A stretch of 64,000 bases of DNA from assembly GCA_002427735.1 (NCBI GenBank), contig DIYP01000016.1:620001-684000 (forward strand). Reading direction: 5' to 3'. Numbering within the stretch: position 1 is the first letter of the stretch; each line of letters starts with the position of its first letter. Made by a program: the position numbers and the translations under genes. The notes beneath the pieces were generated by a model. It searched no databases, had not been told where the DNA came from, and saw only the letters and a list, made by a program, of their open reading frames with translations. This DNA is from Flavobacteriales bacterium UBA6051. GTDB lineage: Bacteria; Bacteroidota; Bacteroidia; Flavobacteriales_D; Crocinitomicaceae. This document shows positions 30,219 through 38,872 of this stretch, in pieces.

Positions 30219-31280
30219 TAAGTATCGTTGTTCTTGTTCCTCTAACACATACTTGGCTTCCATCTCTTTCTTCTTGATCGAAGATTCATCTACTACCTTT
30301 GTAAGTGCCGCGCTAAAATTATCCTGTGAATAATAAAAACTTGCTGGTTGCATCTCTTCGATATGCTTGTACGCCGTATGGATCAACATGGGGATTTTAA
30401 ACCCAAAAGAAACGCTCATAGCTCCTGCTATTTGATTCTTGAAATATTGATCGGCGCTCGGCGTTTCTGGATGAACGAGGGGTAAAATCGCATCTGCTTT
30501 TCTCAGTTCTTCCGTAAACTTTACCTGATCTATAAAAGAATTAAAAAGCGTTACCCGATTCCGCATTCCAATCGCTTCAAGGCGTTCAATGAAGGTTATC
30601 AACTCCTGACTTTTGGGGTTACTTCTCCCGAGAAATGTAAAATGAACATTTTCCGGAATGCCATCTAGCATCTCGCAAAAACCTGTTAAATCCTTTCGTC
30701 TGTTTTCAACACCACCAATGATGACAACGTTCATCCCTGCATGTTCGATCTTTGGAGCATCCTGCATCGTGAAACGAATCGGATAGAAATAATCCAATAT
30801 TATTCCCTTTGGCGGTTCGACTGTGGAAAGCAAGAATTCACTTAAAAGTAGATACTTTTTTACCTTTCTACTGATTACACGTTGGGTAAAGCTTCCACGA
30901 AACTTTCGTGTCGTATGAATAATACCTGTAAATTCTATTCCGGAAAACAAAGCAACAAGACTTAGGTTTCTAATCAAATCTCCCTGCGCAGTATTTAATA
31001 CAGCCCTTGTTACGCCAGCCTTTTCCATGTACTTCAATACCCTGCGCATTTCACTGTAACGCCTAAATTTTGGTCCTTTCAGGCTAACTATGTAATAGTC
31101 GTCAATATAAGCCTCGAATTCTGGGTTGCGTTCGCGAATCTCTTGCGTAGATACCAGCATCACATTACACCCTCTTGATTTCAGCGCATGCATTTGTGTC
31201 AGTAAGCACTCGTCATGCGAGCCTGCCACTTCTACAAGCGCCACTGTTTCTTTAAGTGTATGATTGCTCGATTTCAACAA
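30201..31280 (-). CDS. putative glycosyltransferase (GT-B-like)
   Basis: A 359-residue cytoplasmic protein. Alternating Rossmann-like strands occur in both halves. The C-terminal half shows a GT-4-style pattern: VVIIGGVENRRKDL, VHFTFLGRSNP, ADAILPLVHPE and GFKIPMLIH. It probably takes part in surface glycan synthesis, though the donor is unknown. The start is TTG (no better in-frame ATG). A sequence resembling the -7 box (TTGATTTG) abuts it, which leaves the true start uncertain. Confidence 0.7.
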   Translation of the reverse strand: MLKSSNHTLKETVALVEVAGSHDECLLTQMHALKSRGCNVMLVSTQEIRERNPEFEAYIDDYYIVSLKGPKFRRYSEMRRVLKYMEKAGVTRAVLNTAQGDLIRNLSLVALFSGIEFTGIIHTTRKFRGSFTQRVISRKVKKYLLLSEFLLSTVEPPKGIILDYFYPIRFTMQDAPKIEHAGMNVVIIGGVENRRKDLTGFCEMLDGIPENVHFTFLGRSNPKSQELITFIERLEAIGMRNRVTLFNSFIDQVKFTEELRKADAILPLVHPETPSADQYFKNQIAGAMSVSFGFKIPMLIHTAYKHIEEMQPASFYYSQDNFSAALTKVVDESSIKKKEMEAKYVLEEQEQRYLSFVFQ

Positions 31281-31332
31281 ATCAATCTTGGTAAGGTTTT
31301 CGTATTACAAAGAAACGAAAAAGTATCCAGCT

Positions 31333-31340
31333 TAAATTTG
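31333..31340 (+). promoter_or_regulatory. -7 promoter box 5 bases before the amidase gene
   Basis: TAAATTTG, a perfect TAnnTTTG, ends 5 bases before the ATG at 31346. The arrangement repeats that of the HU/SPOR, O-antigen-ligase-like and uvrC genes. Confidence 0.5.
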
Positions 31341-31345
31341 CCCAT

Positions 31346-32281
31346 ATGCGTTTGCTTGTTATCATATTTGCCATTGGCCTGCTCGGTTGTAGCTCTGTTT
31401 CCATTGCGCAGAAGCGAGATATCATCCTTGTCATTGACCCTGGACATGGTGGCAATGACCCTGGGCACGAAGCAGCCTTTAGCGGACACCTCGATGAAAA
31501 AGATCTTGCTTTAAAGATTTCTACGTTCCTTGGAGGATATATAGAAAAATACTTGCAGAATATAAAGGTTGTATACACAAGAACAACGGATATCTACCCA
31601 AGCTTGGACGATCGCGTAAACATGGCTAATTCTATTGGTGCGGATTATTTCATCAGTATTCACTGCAACGGAGCTGATCGTAAAGCTGTGCGTGGAACTG
31701 AAACCATCGTTCATTCTTTAGACCTGAATAAGTCTGTTGCACTGGCTTCAGCCATTGAAAAGCAATTCGCTACGAGAGCAGGGCGTAAATCCAGAGGAGT
31801 AAAGGATAAACGCGACCTTCATCATTCAATACAAGTATTGAAATACACGAATATGCCAAGTGTCTTGGTGGAGTGTGGATTTATGACCAATAAAGGAGAG
31901 GCCAACTTCTTAAATACCACTTACGGTCAAGAAATTTTAGCTTCGGCTATCTTCCGCGGTTTTCGCTCTACGATTGTAAAGGAATTTCCATCCATCTCCT
32001 TTATTCGAACACAGCCTGTAACTCCGCAAACAGGTTCCACTCTGGCAAGCTCGGGTAAAACTTACGGGATTCAAATTGCCTCTTCCAAGCAACCCATTGC
32101 TACGGATGACTATTCATTCAAACGATTAAAAATGACCGTCGAAAGACGCCAATTAAACACGACTAGCGCTTACAAATACATCTACATTGTGGGAGAATAT
32201 GGCTCTCGTAAGGAGGCAAAGGATGCGCTGGCATCAGTTCAAAACAACGGGTTCAAAGACGCCATTGTGGTGAAGCGATAG
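31346..32281 (+). CDS. N-acetylmuramoyl-L-alanine amidase with C-terminal SPOR-like domain
   Basis: A 311-residue zinc amidase that cleaves the MurNAc-L-Ala bond of peptidoglycan. A signal peptide (about 1-20) contains a lipobox-like LLGC. The amidase_3 domain (about 25-215) shows IDPGHGGND (first zinc His), the zinc Glu in LDEKDLAL, FISIHCNG (third ligand) and the catalytic Glu in LVECGFMTN. The end (about 230-311) resembles a SPOR repeat (YGIQIASS, YIYIVGEYGSRKEAKDAL). Probably acts at septal or sidewall peptidoglycan. Confidence 0.92.
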   Translation: MRLLVIIFAIGLLGCSSVSIAQKRDIILVIDPGHGGNDPGHEAAFSGHLDEKDLALKISTFLGGYIEKYLQNIKVVYTRTTDIYPSLDDRVNMANSIGADYFISIHCNGADRKAVRGTETIVHSLDLNKSVALASAIEKQFATRAGRKSRGVKDKRDLHHSIQVLKYTNMPSVLVECGFMTNKGEANFLNTTYGQEILASAIFRGFRSTIVKEFPSISFIRTQPVTPQTGSTLASSGKTYGIQIASSKQPIATDDYSFKRLKMTVERRQLNTTSAYKYIYIVGEYGSRKEAKDALASVQNNGFKDAIVVKR

Positions 32282-32318
32282 CTCATTTTGTTATCTTTAG
32301 TAACAAACCACCACTACC

Positions 32319-32777
32319 ATGAACTTCATCTACAAACAAATGATCTTGGTAATTTTTGCCACATTAATGTGTTGTGGAACTTCCTATTCACAAAGCGATA
32401 CTCTAGATCTTGGCGAATTTGAAGTCGTAGATTATACCTATATGGACACGAAGCTGATCGATTCTGTGATCAAAACTTGTTACTGTAAGGAGTTCTTCGA
32501 CTTCTTGAAAGAATACTTTGTTGATCAAGCTGCCGAGAACAATCGATGGAGTGCCGAAAAGAAGTCAAACGCTATGAAAGCTATTCGATTTGAAGATCTT
32601 GACTATGAAAGAATTCAGGCGGAATATGCATTTCAAACAGATGAAATAAATGGACAAATCGCTGCATATTGTCAGGAAAACGATCGGAAAACAATTATCT
32701 CCCGAGGGGAGGCTTATCCTTCTTCACTTATCTCCTATTTTCAATTATACATCGAGCGCGAATGTGCTAAACGTTGA
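32319..32777 (+). CDS. secreted protein of unknown function
   Basis: A 152-residue protein with a signal peptide (about 1-25, ending SYSQ). The mature part is charged and helical, with four cysteines (CYCKEF, AYCQEN, ERECAKR). No family recognised. It follows the amidase by 37 bases on the same strand and may share its transcript, although TATCTTTA upstream is a weak box of its own. Confidence 0.65.
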   Translation: MNFIYKQMILVIFATLMCCGTSYSQSDTLDLGEFEVVDYTYMDTKLIDSVIKTCYCKEFFDFLKEYFVDQAAENNRWSAEKKSNAMKAIRFEDLDYERIQAEYAFQTDEINGQIAAYCQENDRKTIISRGEAYPSSLISYFQLYIERECAKR

Positions 32778-32881
32778 GTCTATAATGCATTTTTTACGGT
32801 TATCCATTAAGTTGAAAACTTAAAAAGACTGGCTTTTTCAAAGCTATAAAGGACTTGCGACGATTTTTTCTCATTTTTCTA

Positions 32882-32910
32882 TTGTAGAATAATTTCTTTG
32901 TATATATTTG
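32882..32910 (+). promoter_or_regulatory. promoter of tRNA-Asn
   Basis: TTG (32882-32884), 18 bases, then TATATTTG (32903-32910): both parts of the Bacteroidota housekeeping promoter at the correct spacing. Predicted start near 32916, giving a short 5' leader before the tRNA. Confidence 0.6.
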
Positions 32911-32947
32911 CAATCCGATTTTGCAACGGCAAAGTCGTTTCAAAAAT

Positions 32948-33021
32948 GCTTCTTTAGCTCAGTTGGTTAGAGCATCTGACTGTTAATCAGAGGGTCCCTG
33001 GTTCGAGCCCAGGAAGGAGCG
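32948..33021 (+). tRNA. tRNA-Asn (anticodon GTT)
   Basis: All four stems fold: acceptor GCTTCTT with AAGGAGC (one G-T pair), D stem GCTC/GAGC, anticodon stem CTGAC around GTT with GTCAG-type pairing in CTGACTGTTAATCAG, and T stem CCTGG/CCAGG with TTCGAGC. Discriminator G; CCA is not encoded. It stands exactly where housekeeping genes give way to accessory genes, so it is a candidate attachment site. Confidence 0.96.
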
Positions 33022-33032
33022 CTTGACAGGAT

Positions 33033-33066
33033 AAGGGTTTCAGGAATTTTTCTGAAACCCTTTTTT
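33033..33066 (+). terminator. terminator after tRNA-Asn
   Basis: An 11-bp perfect stem (AAGGGTTTCAG / CTGAAACCCTT) with an 8-base loop runs into a T tract. Confidence 0.92.
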
Positions 33067-33067
33067 G

Positions 33068-33088
33068 TTTTTGCGAGTTTTTTGCGAG
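33068..33088. repeat. tandem TTTTTGCGAG repeat next to tRNA-Asn
   Basis: TTTTTGCGAG occurs twice with an 11-base period (33068-33077, 33079-33088), directly after the tRNA terminator. It could be part of an attachment core or integrase arm sites, or chance in a T-rich stretch. Confidence 0.35.
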
Positions 33089-33222
33089 TTTCTGTCCTTA
33101 GTAAGCTCGTTTAGCCAGTAGTTAAAATCCAAACCAATTATTTTGAATCGGAGGATCAAGACAATTATATGTGAGCAATTAGTCTAAAATTTCTACCTTG
33201 ACAAATCTAACGAGCAGCCACT

Positions 33223-34116
33223 ATGAAACGATACATTCTATTCACTATTAGTTTAACTTTTTACGTATTTGGAAATACACAAACTTTCGCAGAACGCGAT
33301 TCTACAAAACGAGCCCTGTATAGTGAGCACGTCTTTGGTGGTCAACCGGATGGCGATACCATTTTAGTTAGGAATGCATACGTAGTTAACTACAATACCG
33401 AGTTACGAATTCCAAATTGGTGTGCGTATCATATAACCAGCGATTATATGAATACACCTGAACGGGAAAGTAGATTCAAACGCTTCAGAGTTGATCCAGA
33501 TGTACAGAACCCCGTGAGTGAAGATGAGTATAATGGCCTTTTTAGTTCGAAGGGATATGCCAGAGGGCACTACGCACCTTACAAAATTCTCGGCGGCGAT
33601 AGAGATAACGACGGAATATATACTAGTCTTAATGGAGAGTCTGATGAAGACGATGAAAAAACCATATTTGAAGGTAACTATATGAGCAACATAGTACCAC
33701 AATTACACAGTGGTTTTAATGGCATAGGAGGCCTTTGGTTCAAAACCGAACGTTGGGTTCAGGATGATGTCGTATCTGATACTTTAGAAGCATGGGAATT
33801 TAGTGGTGGCCTGATTCATGATGATCGAAATATCGAAATGGTTGGTGAAAACAATGATATTGCCGTACCTGATATGTTCTATAAAGTCGTGATTAAAGAA
33901 GGGGGAAATGACTATCCAGATGTGCTGGTGTTTTTATTTCCACATTATGATACTAAAGAGGATATCGAGGAAAAGAATATTTTCCAGTACCTAGTCAGCG
34001 TTGACTATCTGGAAGCGATAAGTGGATTAAACTTTTTTACAGACTATAGTAAAGCCGTTCAAATGACATTTGAATCGAGCGTAGATATAACTCCTTGGAC
34101 AATTTTTATGAAATAA
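33223..34116 (+). CDS. secreted DNA/RNA non-specific endonuclease
   Basis: A 297-residue nuclease of the Serratia-nuclease (NUC, beta-beta-alpha metal) family. Signal peptide about 1-20. The catalytic motif is ARGHYAP (His of the DRGH-type motif), followed about 45 residues later by NYMSNIVPQ with the metal-binding Asn and the Glu in FKTERWV. It should digest extracellular DNA and RNA for nutrients. It is the first gene right of the tRNA, so it is either the last chromosomal gene or the first gene of the element. Confidence 0.88.
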   Translation: MKRYILFTISLTFYVFGNTQTFAERDSTKRALYSEHVFGGQPDGDTILVRNAYVVNYNTELRIPNWCAYHITSDYMNTPERESRFKRFRVDPDVQNPVSEDEYNGLFSSKGYARGHYAPYKILGGDRDNDGIYTSLNGESDEDDEKTIFEGNYMSNIVPQLHSGFNGIGGLWFKTERWVQDDVVSDTLEAWEFSGGLIHDDRNIEMVGENNDIAVPDMFYKVVIKEGGNDYPDVLVFLFPHYDTKEDIEEKNIFQYLVSVDYLEAISGLNFFTDYSKAVQMTFESSVDITPWTIFMK

Positions 34117-34153
34117 CTACCTAATCAGCTTTGTCCTAACTATTGCCGCACTA

Positions 34154-34438
34154 TCAGAAGTCATCTAAACTTCTTCTATTCTGTTCAAGAAACTTTAAAA
34201 TACTTGATCTACTGTAACGAATGATTCGCCCGAACTGGCTGAATTCTATTGATAGATTGTCTCGAAGCTTTTGAAGAGTTGACTTACCTTTCCCTCTTAT
34301 ACCAAGTAGTTCTTTGGCTTCCACTTCTCCAATCCACTCTTCTTGATGATAATGCCTTTCGACATTTTGAATAATTCGGATTGTAAGTTCGTCTATTAGT
34401 TTGCCGAAGGATTCTTTCTCGAAAACAATAACTTCCAT
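34154..34438 (-). CDS. helix-turn-helix (HTH_17/excisionase-like) protein
   Basis: A 94-residue protein of the small HTH type common on Bacteroidota mobile elements. The MerR-like winged HTH lies in the middle (WIGEVEAKELLGIRGKGKSTLQKLRDN) and a basic patch follows (GRIIRYSRSSILKFLEQ). It may act as an excisionase or regulator. Convergent with the nuclease gene. Upstream lies the 346-base region before hsdM. Confidence 0.72.
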   Translation of the reverse strand: MEVIVFEKESFGKLIDELTIRIIQNVERHYHQEEWIGEVEAKELLGIRGKGKSTLQKLRDNLSIEFSQFGRIIRYSRSSILKFLEQNRRSLDDF

Positions 34439-34784
34439 TTAATCATAATTCTTACATTTTTTATTGTTCTATAGCATCAAGTAGTGCATTTCAAGAAAAG
34501 ATATAGATAACTGACTCTTAATCAAAACTATAAATCACAATGAATGTTAAATGCGACCACATCATGCTCAATGATGTGGTCATAGACCGAAACATTGACA
34601 AAAACCATAAAGTAATTAACTCAGACATTAATAGCCCCTCTAACAATTCAACCCTCTTTTCCCTTTACATTTAAGAAGACCCAACCCGCCATTTACGAGC
34701 ACTATTTTTATAGCTAAATTAGCCTTTTCAAGATTCAACCTAATAAAAGGCCCGATCTCGACAACAACAATGCACGGAAATTAA
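34439..34784. other. intergenic region upstream of hsdM with an inverted repeat
   Basis: 346 bases without a convincing gene. The only clear structure is a perfect 10-bp inverted repeat GACCACATCA / TGATGTGGTC with a 7-base loop (34555-34581). It has no T tract, so it looks like an operator or an mRNA leader hairpin rather than a terminator. I see no convincing TAnnTTTG box next to hsdM. Confidence 0.55.
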
Positions 34785-37625
34785 ATGAAAAACGAAAAAA
34801 TAAAATTATCCCAATTAGAGAGTTTCCTAATGAAAGCTGCCGATATCCTTAGAGGAAAAATGGACGCTTCGGAATACAAAGAATTCATTTTCGGAATGCT
34901 CTTTCTAAAAAGAATGTCTGATGTTTTCGATCAAAAAAGAGAACAATTCAAAAAGGGAGATTACAAGCATCTTGACGCAGAGACATTACAGGAAATCCTT
35001 GAAGACCGAGTTACGTATGGAGAAACTTTTTTCGTACCAAAAAGAGCTCGATGGCACGAAGGATTTAAAGACGAAAACAATACTGAACAACCACCAATAA
35101 AGCACTTGCAAAACAACATTGGTCAAATGCTGAATAAAGCATTGGATGCCATTGAAGAAGCGAATCCAGATACGCTGTCTGGAATTTTTAAGGGACGAAT
35201 CAACTTTAACAAAGAAGTAGACGGTAAACAAATTGTAAAAAATACCGACCTCAAAAAAATGATTGATCACTTCAACGAATTCCCGAAGTTGATCAATGAA
35301 AACTTTGAATTTCCTGACCTCTTAGGTGCAGCATATGAATACCTTTTAAAACACTTCGCTGATGAGAGCGGTAAAAAAGGAGGGCAATTTTATACACCAA
35401 ACCAAGTAGTTCGCTTACTAGTGCAGTTAATGAAACCTGAAGCTGGAATGTCCATTTATGATCCCACAGCTGGATCTGGCGGTATGCTCATTCAATCCCA
35501 TCAATACATCGAGGAGCAAGGTCAAAATTCAGATGACATAGAACTGTTCGGACAAGAGAACGATCCTACCGTTGTTGCCATTTGTAAAATGAATATCATT
35601 CTACACAATATTACAAAGTACAACATCGAATATGGAGACACTTTAGATGAACCATTAAATGAGAAGGATGGAAAGATTATTCAATTTGACCGCGTAATTG
35701 CCAACCCTCCATTTTCTCAGAACTACAATAAAGCAACGATGAAATATCCATCTCGCTTTGCTTTCGGTTTTGCTCCAGAGACCGGTAAAAAGGGGGACTT
35801 AATGTTTGTTCAACACATGTTGGCGAGTTGTAAAAAAACAGGAAAGGTAGTTGTGGTAATGCCGCATGGTGTATTGTTTAGAGGTGGGAAAGAAAAGGAA
35901 ATTCGAGAAGCAATGTTAAAGGCAGATGTTCTCGAAGGACTGATCAGTTTACCCCCACAATTGTTTTATGGCACGGGTATTCCAGCTTGTATCATGATCT
36001 TCAATAAGAGTAAGCCTGATGAATTAAAGAACAAGGTGTTTATTGTTAATGCAGATAAGGACTATGCCGAAGGAAAAAATCAAAACATGCTTCGCCCGGA
36101 AGATGTAGAGAAAATTGACTTTGTGTTTAGTAATAAAATTGAAGAAACAAATTACTCTAAATCAATTGATCTTTCAACTATTGCCGAACACGATTATACA
36201 TTAAATATTCGACGATATGTTGATAATACGCCTGCTCCCGAACCTGAAGATGTTAAGGCTCATTTAATTGGTGGTGTTCCTGTTTCAGAAATAGAAGAAG
36301 TACAATCTTCACTTTGTCCTAAGTTCAAATTTGACGGAAATCAGCTATTCAAAGATCGAGATGAACAATACAAAGACTTCAATATTTCAGAAAAATCAAC
36401 AATCAAAGAAGTTGTCGAAAATGATGAAAATGTAATTAATACTTTGACGGAGCTAGGCATCCACTTAGCTGACTGGTGGCAATTGGCGAAAGAAGATTTT
36501 TCTACTTTGGCACCGAACGGAAAGAGTTCCAAAGCACACCTTCCAGAGGTTCGAACAGAACTACTAAATACCATTAAAGAAAAATTTGTTCCGGTAGGTG
36601 TCTTGGATAAATTTCAAGTAGCTGGTGTATTCGTTAACTGGTGGGATAATATCAAATATGATCTCAAAACAATAATGCAAAATGGTTGGGATGCTGGATT
36701 AATTCCTGACAACTACTTAATTGAAGAGTTCTTTTCAGAAGAGAAAAAAACTATTGAAACAGTAGAAATAGAACAGGCTGAGTTTGAAAGCAAACTTGAA
36801 GAAGCAGTCGAAGAAGCATTGAACCTTTTAGAGTTTGAAGCTGACGAGGAAGAAGGTGAAGTAAAACGAACTCCTAAATTGGCTAAGAGTGAATTAAAAA
36901 TTGAAATTGACTATTTCATCAAGGAAAAAAAGAAACCAAAAAAAGCCAAGCCTTTCCAAGATGCAGACTCAAAAATTAAGAGCCTGGAAAACTCTATTAA
37001 AGAGAGTAAAAAATCTTTGAAAGAACAACGGGAAATTTTAGAATTAAAGCTAATCTTAAAAAGATACGGTGTTGATGATGAGAAAATAGAATGTCTTGAA
37101 CTAATACGCGTAGCTAACGACGAAATCACTGATTTGGATGTAATTATTGATGAATTGATTTCCGACTTCAAGGAAGATTTAGAGGACAGTTCAGATTTTG
37201 CCAAAATTAAAAAGTCAATTACTTCTTTGGAAAAGGGTCTGAAAAAGTCGAACGAAGATCATGAGACATTATACCTCGTTCTTGAAGCAAAAAAACAATT
37301 CAAAGAAATTACCAAACGTTACAATGCTCGATTGAAAGACATCGGCATTCTTAACGAAAAATTGGAAAGCCTAGATTCCTTATTCGAAGAGATTGGTGGA
37401 ATAATAACAGTTGAAGAAGCTAAAAAACTGATTCTTAAAAAGCACTTTGATATTATCAATGATCAATTACAGCGCTACTTAAATATAGAAAAACGTGCTT
37501 TGGTCTCAGCGTATGAGAACTTATTCAGTAAATATTTCACATCAGCACAGAATATAGAGTTGAAACGCGAAGAAACAATGGCTGAATTGAATAATTTTCT
37601 TACTCAATTAAACTACTTGAGCTGA
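34785..37625 (+). CDS. hsdM: type I restriction-modification methyltransferase subunit
   Basis: N6-adenine methyltransferase subunit. A helical N-terminal domain (1-150) precedes the SAM-binding motif I DPTAGSGG (226-233), GQEND, and catalytic motif IV NPPF (307-310). At 946 residues it is long for HsdM. The region beyond about 560 carries [13 protein letters not shown] and GWDAGLIPD, then a Lys/Glu-rich coiled coil to the end, which probably contacts HsdS or HsdR. The stop codon overlaps the hsdS start (TGATG), showing tight coupling. Confidence 0.95.
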   Translation: MKNEKIKLSQLESFLMKAADILRGKMDASEYKEFIFGMLFLKRMSDVFDQKREQFKKGDYKHLDAETLQEILEDRVTYGETFFVPKRARWHEGFKDENNTEQPPIKHLQNNIGQMLNKALDAIEEANPDTLSGIFKGRINFNKEVDGKQIVKNTDLKKMIDHFNEFPKLINENFEFPDLLGAAYEYLLKHFADESGKKGGQFYTPNQVVRLLVQLMKPEAGMSIYDPTAGSGGMLIQSHQYIEEQGQNSDDIELFGQENDPTVVAICKMNIILHNITKYNIEYGDTLDEPLNEKDGKIIQFDRVIANPPFSQNYNKATMKYPSRFAFGFAPETGKKGDLMFVQHMLASCKKTGKVVVVMPHGVLFRGGKEKEIREAMLKADVLEGLISLPPQLFYGTGIPACIMIFNKSKPDELKNKVFIVNADKDYAEGKNQNMLRPEDVEKIDFVFSNKIEETNYSKSIDLSTIAEHDYTLNIRRYVDNTPAPEPEDVKAHLIGGVPVSEIEEVQSSLCPKFKFDGNQLFKDRDEQYKDFNISEKSTIKEVVENDENVINTLTELGIHLADWWQLAKEDFSTLAPNGKSSKAHLPEVRTELLNTIKEKFVPVGVLDKFQVAGVFVNWWDNIKYDLKTIMQNGWDAGLIPDNYLIEEFFSEEKKTIETVEIEQAEFESKLEEAVEEALNLLEFEADEEEGEVKRTPKLAKSELKIEIDYFIKEKKKPKKAKPFQDADSKIKSLENSIKESKKSLKEQREILELKLILKRYGVDDEKIECLELIRVANDEITDLDVIIDELISDFKEDLEDSSDFAKIKKSITSLEKGLKKSNEDHETLYLVLEAKKQFKEITKRYNARLKDIGILNEKLESLDSLFEEIGGIITVEEAKKLILKKHFDIINDQLQRYLNIEKRALVSAYENLFSKYFTSAQNIELKREETMAELNNFLTQLNYLS

Positions 37626-38872
37626 TGGAGGAAAATCAAGAACATATTCCTAAAGGTTGGACACTAACAACTCTTGGAGATTCTTGTAAAATCAAAAAGG
37701 GAGCTCAGTTCAATAGGGTAGAGCTTTCGGATTCAGGTATGTATCCTTGCATTAATGGAGGTGTTGATCCTTCTGGGTATTCTGACTTATGGAATACTGA
37801 CGCAGGTACAATTACAATAAGTGAAGGTGGGAATTCTTGTGGATACGTTAATTTCTTGAATACTAAATTTTGGAGTGGTGGGCATTGTTATTCACTACTC
37901 GATGTTAAGAGTGATATTAACAATTACTTTCTATATCAAGCCTTAAAGGGAAAGCAAAATCAGATAATGGATTTACGTGTGGGATCTGGTCTTCCTAATA
38001 TTCAACAGAAGGCAATTAAGGAATTTGAATTTCTCTACCCAGACAGTAAAATAGAACAATCCGAAATAGCTAACATCCTTTCTAAAGTAGATCAAGCTAT
38101 ATTTCAAACCGAAAAACTCATTTCCAAATATTCACAAATCAAAACTGGCTTGATGCAAGACCTTTTGACCAAAGGAGTAGATGAAAATGGAAATATTAGA
38201 AGTGAAGAAACGCATGAGTTTAAAGATTCTCCTTTAGGCAGAATCCCGAAAGAATGGGAAGTAAAACGATTAGATCAAATGACAAAAAATCATAGTCCTA
38301 TAGTTTATGGTATATTGATGCCAGGAAAACACTTTCATGGTGGCATTCCAGTTATAAAAGTAAAGGACATATTTGATGAAAAAGTACATATTGAAGGTCT
38401 TTTACAAACAACCCCTCTTATCGCCAATTCGTTTAAACGGTCTGAATTAAAAGAAGGCGACCTTCTCTTTACAATTAGAGGAACTGTTGGTAGATGTGCC
38501 TTTGTGCCTAAAGAACTTGAGGGGGCTAATATCACTCAAGATACAGCTCGGATTAGAGTTAAAACCATGTACAAGGATTACTTGCGTTACGCTTTTGAAA
38601 CACCTGTATCGCAGTTTTACATTCAACTAAATACCATTGGGCAAGCAGTAAAGGGTATTAATTTAAAAGCCCTTAGAGAATTAAATATTCCAATTCCTCC
38701 TCCAAATGAGGCACAATTTATTGCTGATAAATTAAATGGAATTCGTTCAACCATCAATATTGAATTGAACAAAAGGTCAAAACTTCAATCTCTTAAAACT
38801 GGTCTGATGCAAGACTTGCTAAGTGGTAAAGTCAGAGTAAATGACCTCATCAAAGAAACAACAAGTGTATGA
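37625..38872 (+). CDS. hsdS: type I restriction-modification specificity subunit
   Basis: HsdS reads the two halves of the target site. The 415 residues hold two target recognition domains (about 10-165 and 205-375), each followed by a conserved helix with the repeat KTGLMQDLL (central and C-terminal copies, nearly identical also in DNA). The two-fold architecture is complete. Target sequence cannot be predicted by eye. The stop overlaps the hsdR start (ATGA). Recombination between the two repeat copies could change specificity. Confidence 0.95.
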   Translation: MEENQEHIPKGWTLTTLGDSCKIKKGAQFNRVELSDSGMYPCINGGVDPSGYSDLWNTDAGTITISEGGNSCGYVNFLNTKFWSGGHCYSLLDVKSDINNYFLYQALKGKQNQIMDLRVGSGLPNIQQKAIKEFEFLYPDSKIEQSEIANILSKVDQAIFQTEKLISKYSQIKTGLMQDLLTKGVDENGNIRSEETHEFKDSPLGRIPKEWEVKRLDQMTKNHSPIVYGILMPGKHFHGGIPVIKVKDIFDEKVHIEGLLQTTPLIANSFKRSELKEGDLLFTIRGTVGRCAFVPKELEGANITQDTARIRVKTMYKDYLRYAFETPVSQFYIQLNTIGQAVKGINLKALRELNIPIPPPNEAQFIADKLNGIRSTINIELNKRSKLQSLKTGLMQDLLSGKVRVNDLIKETTSV

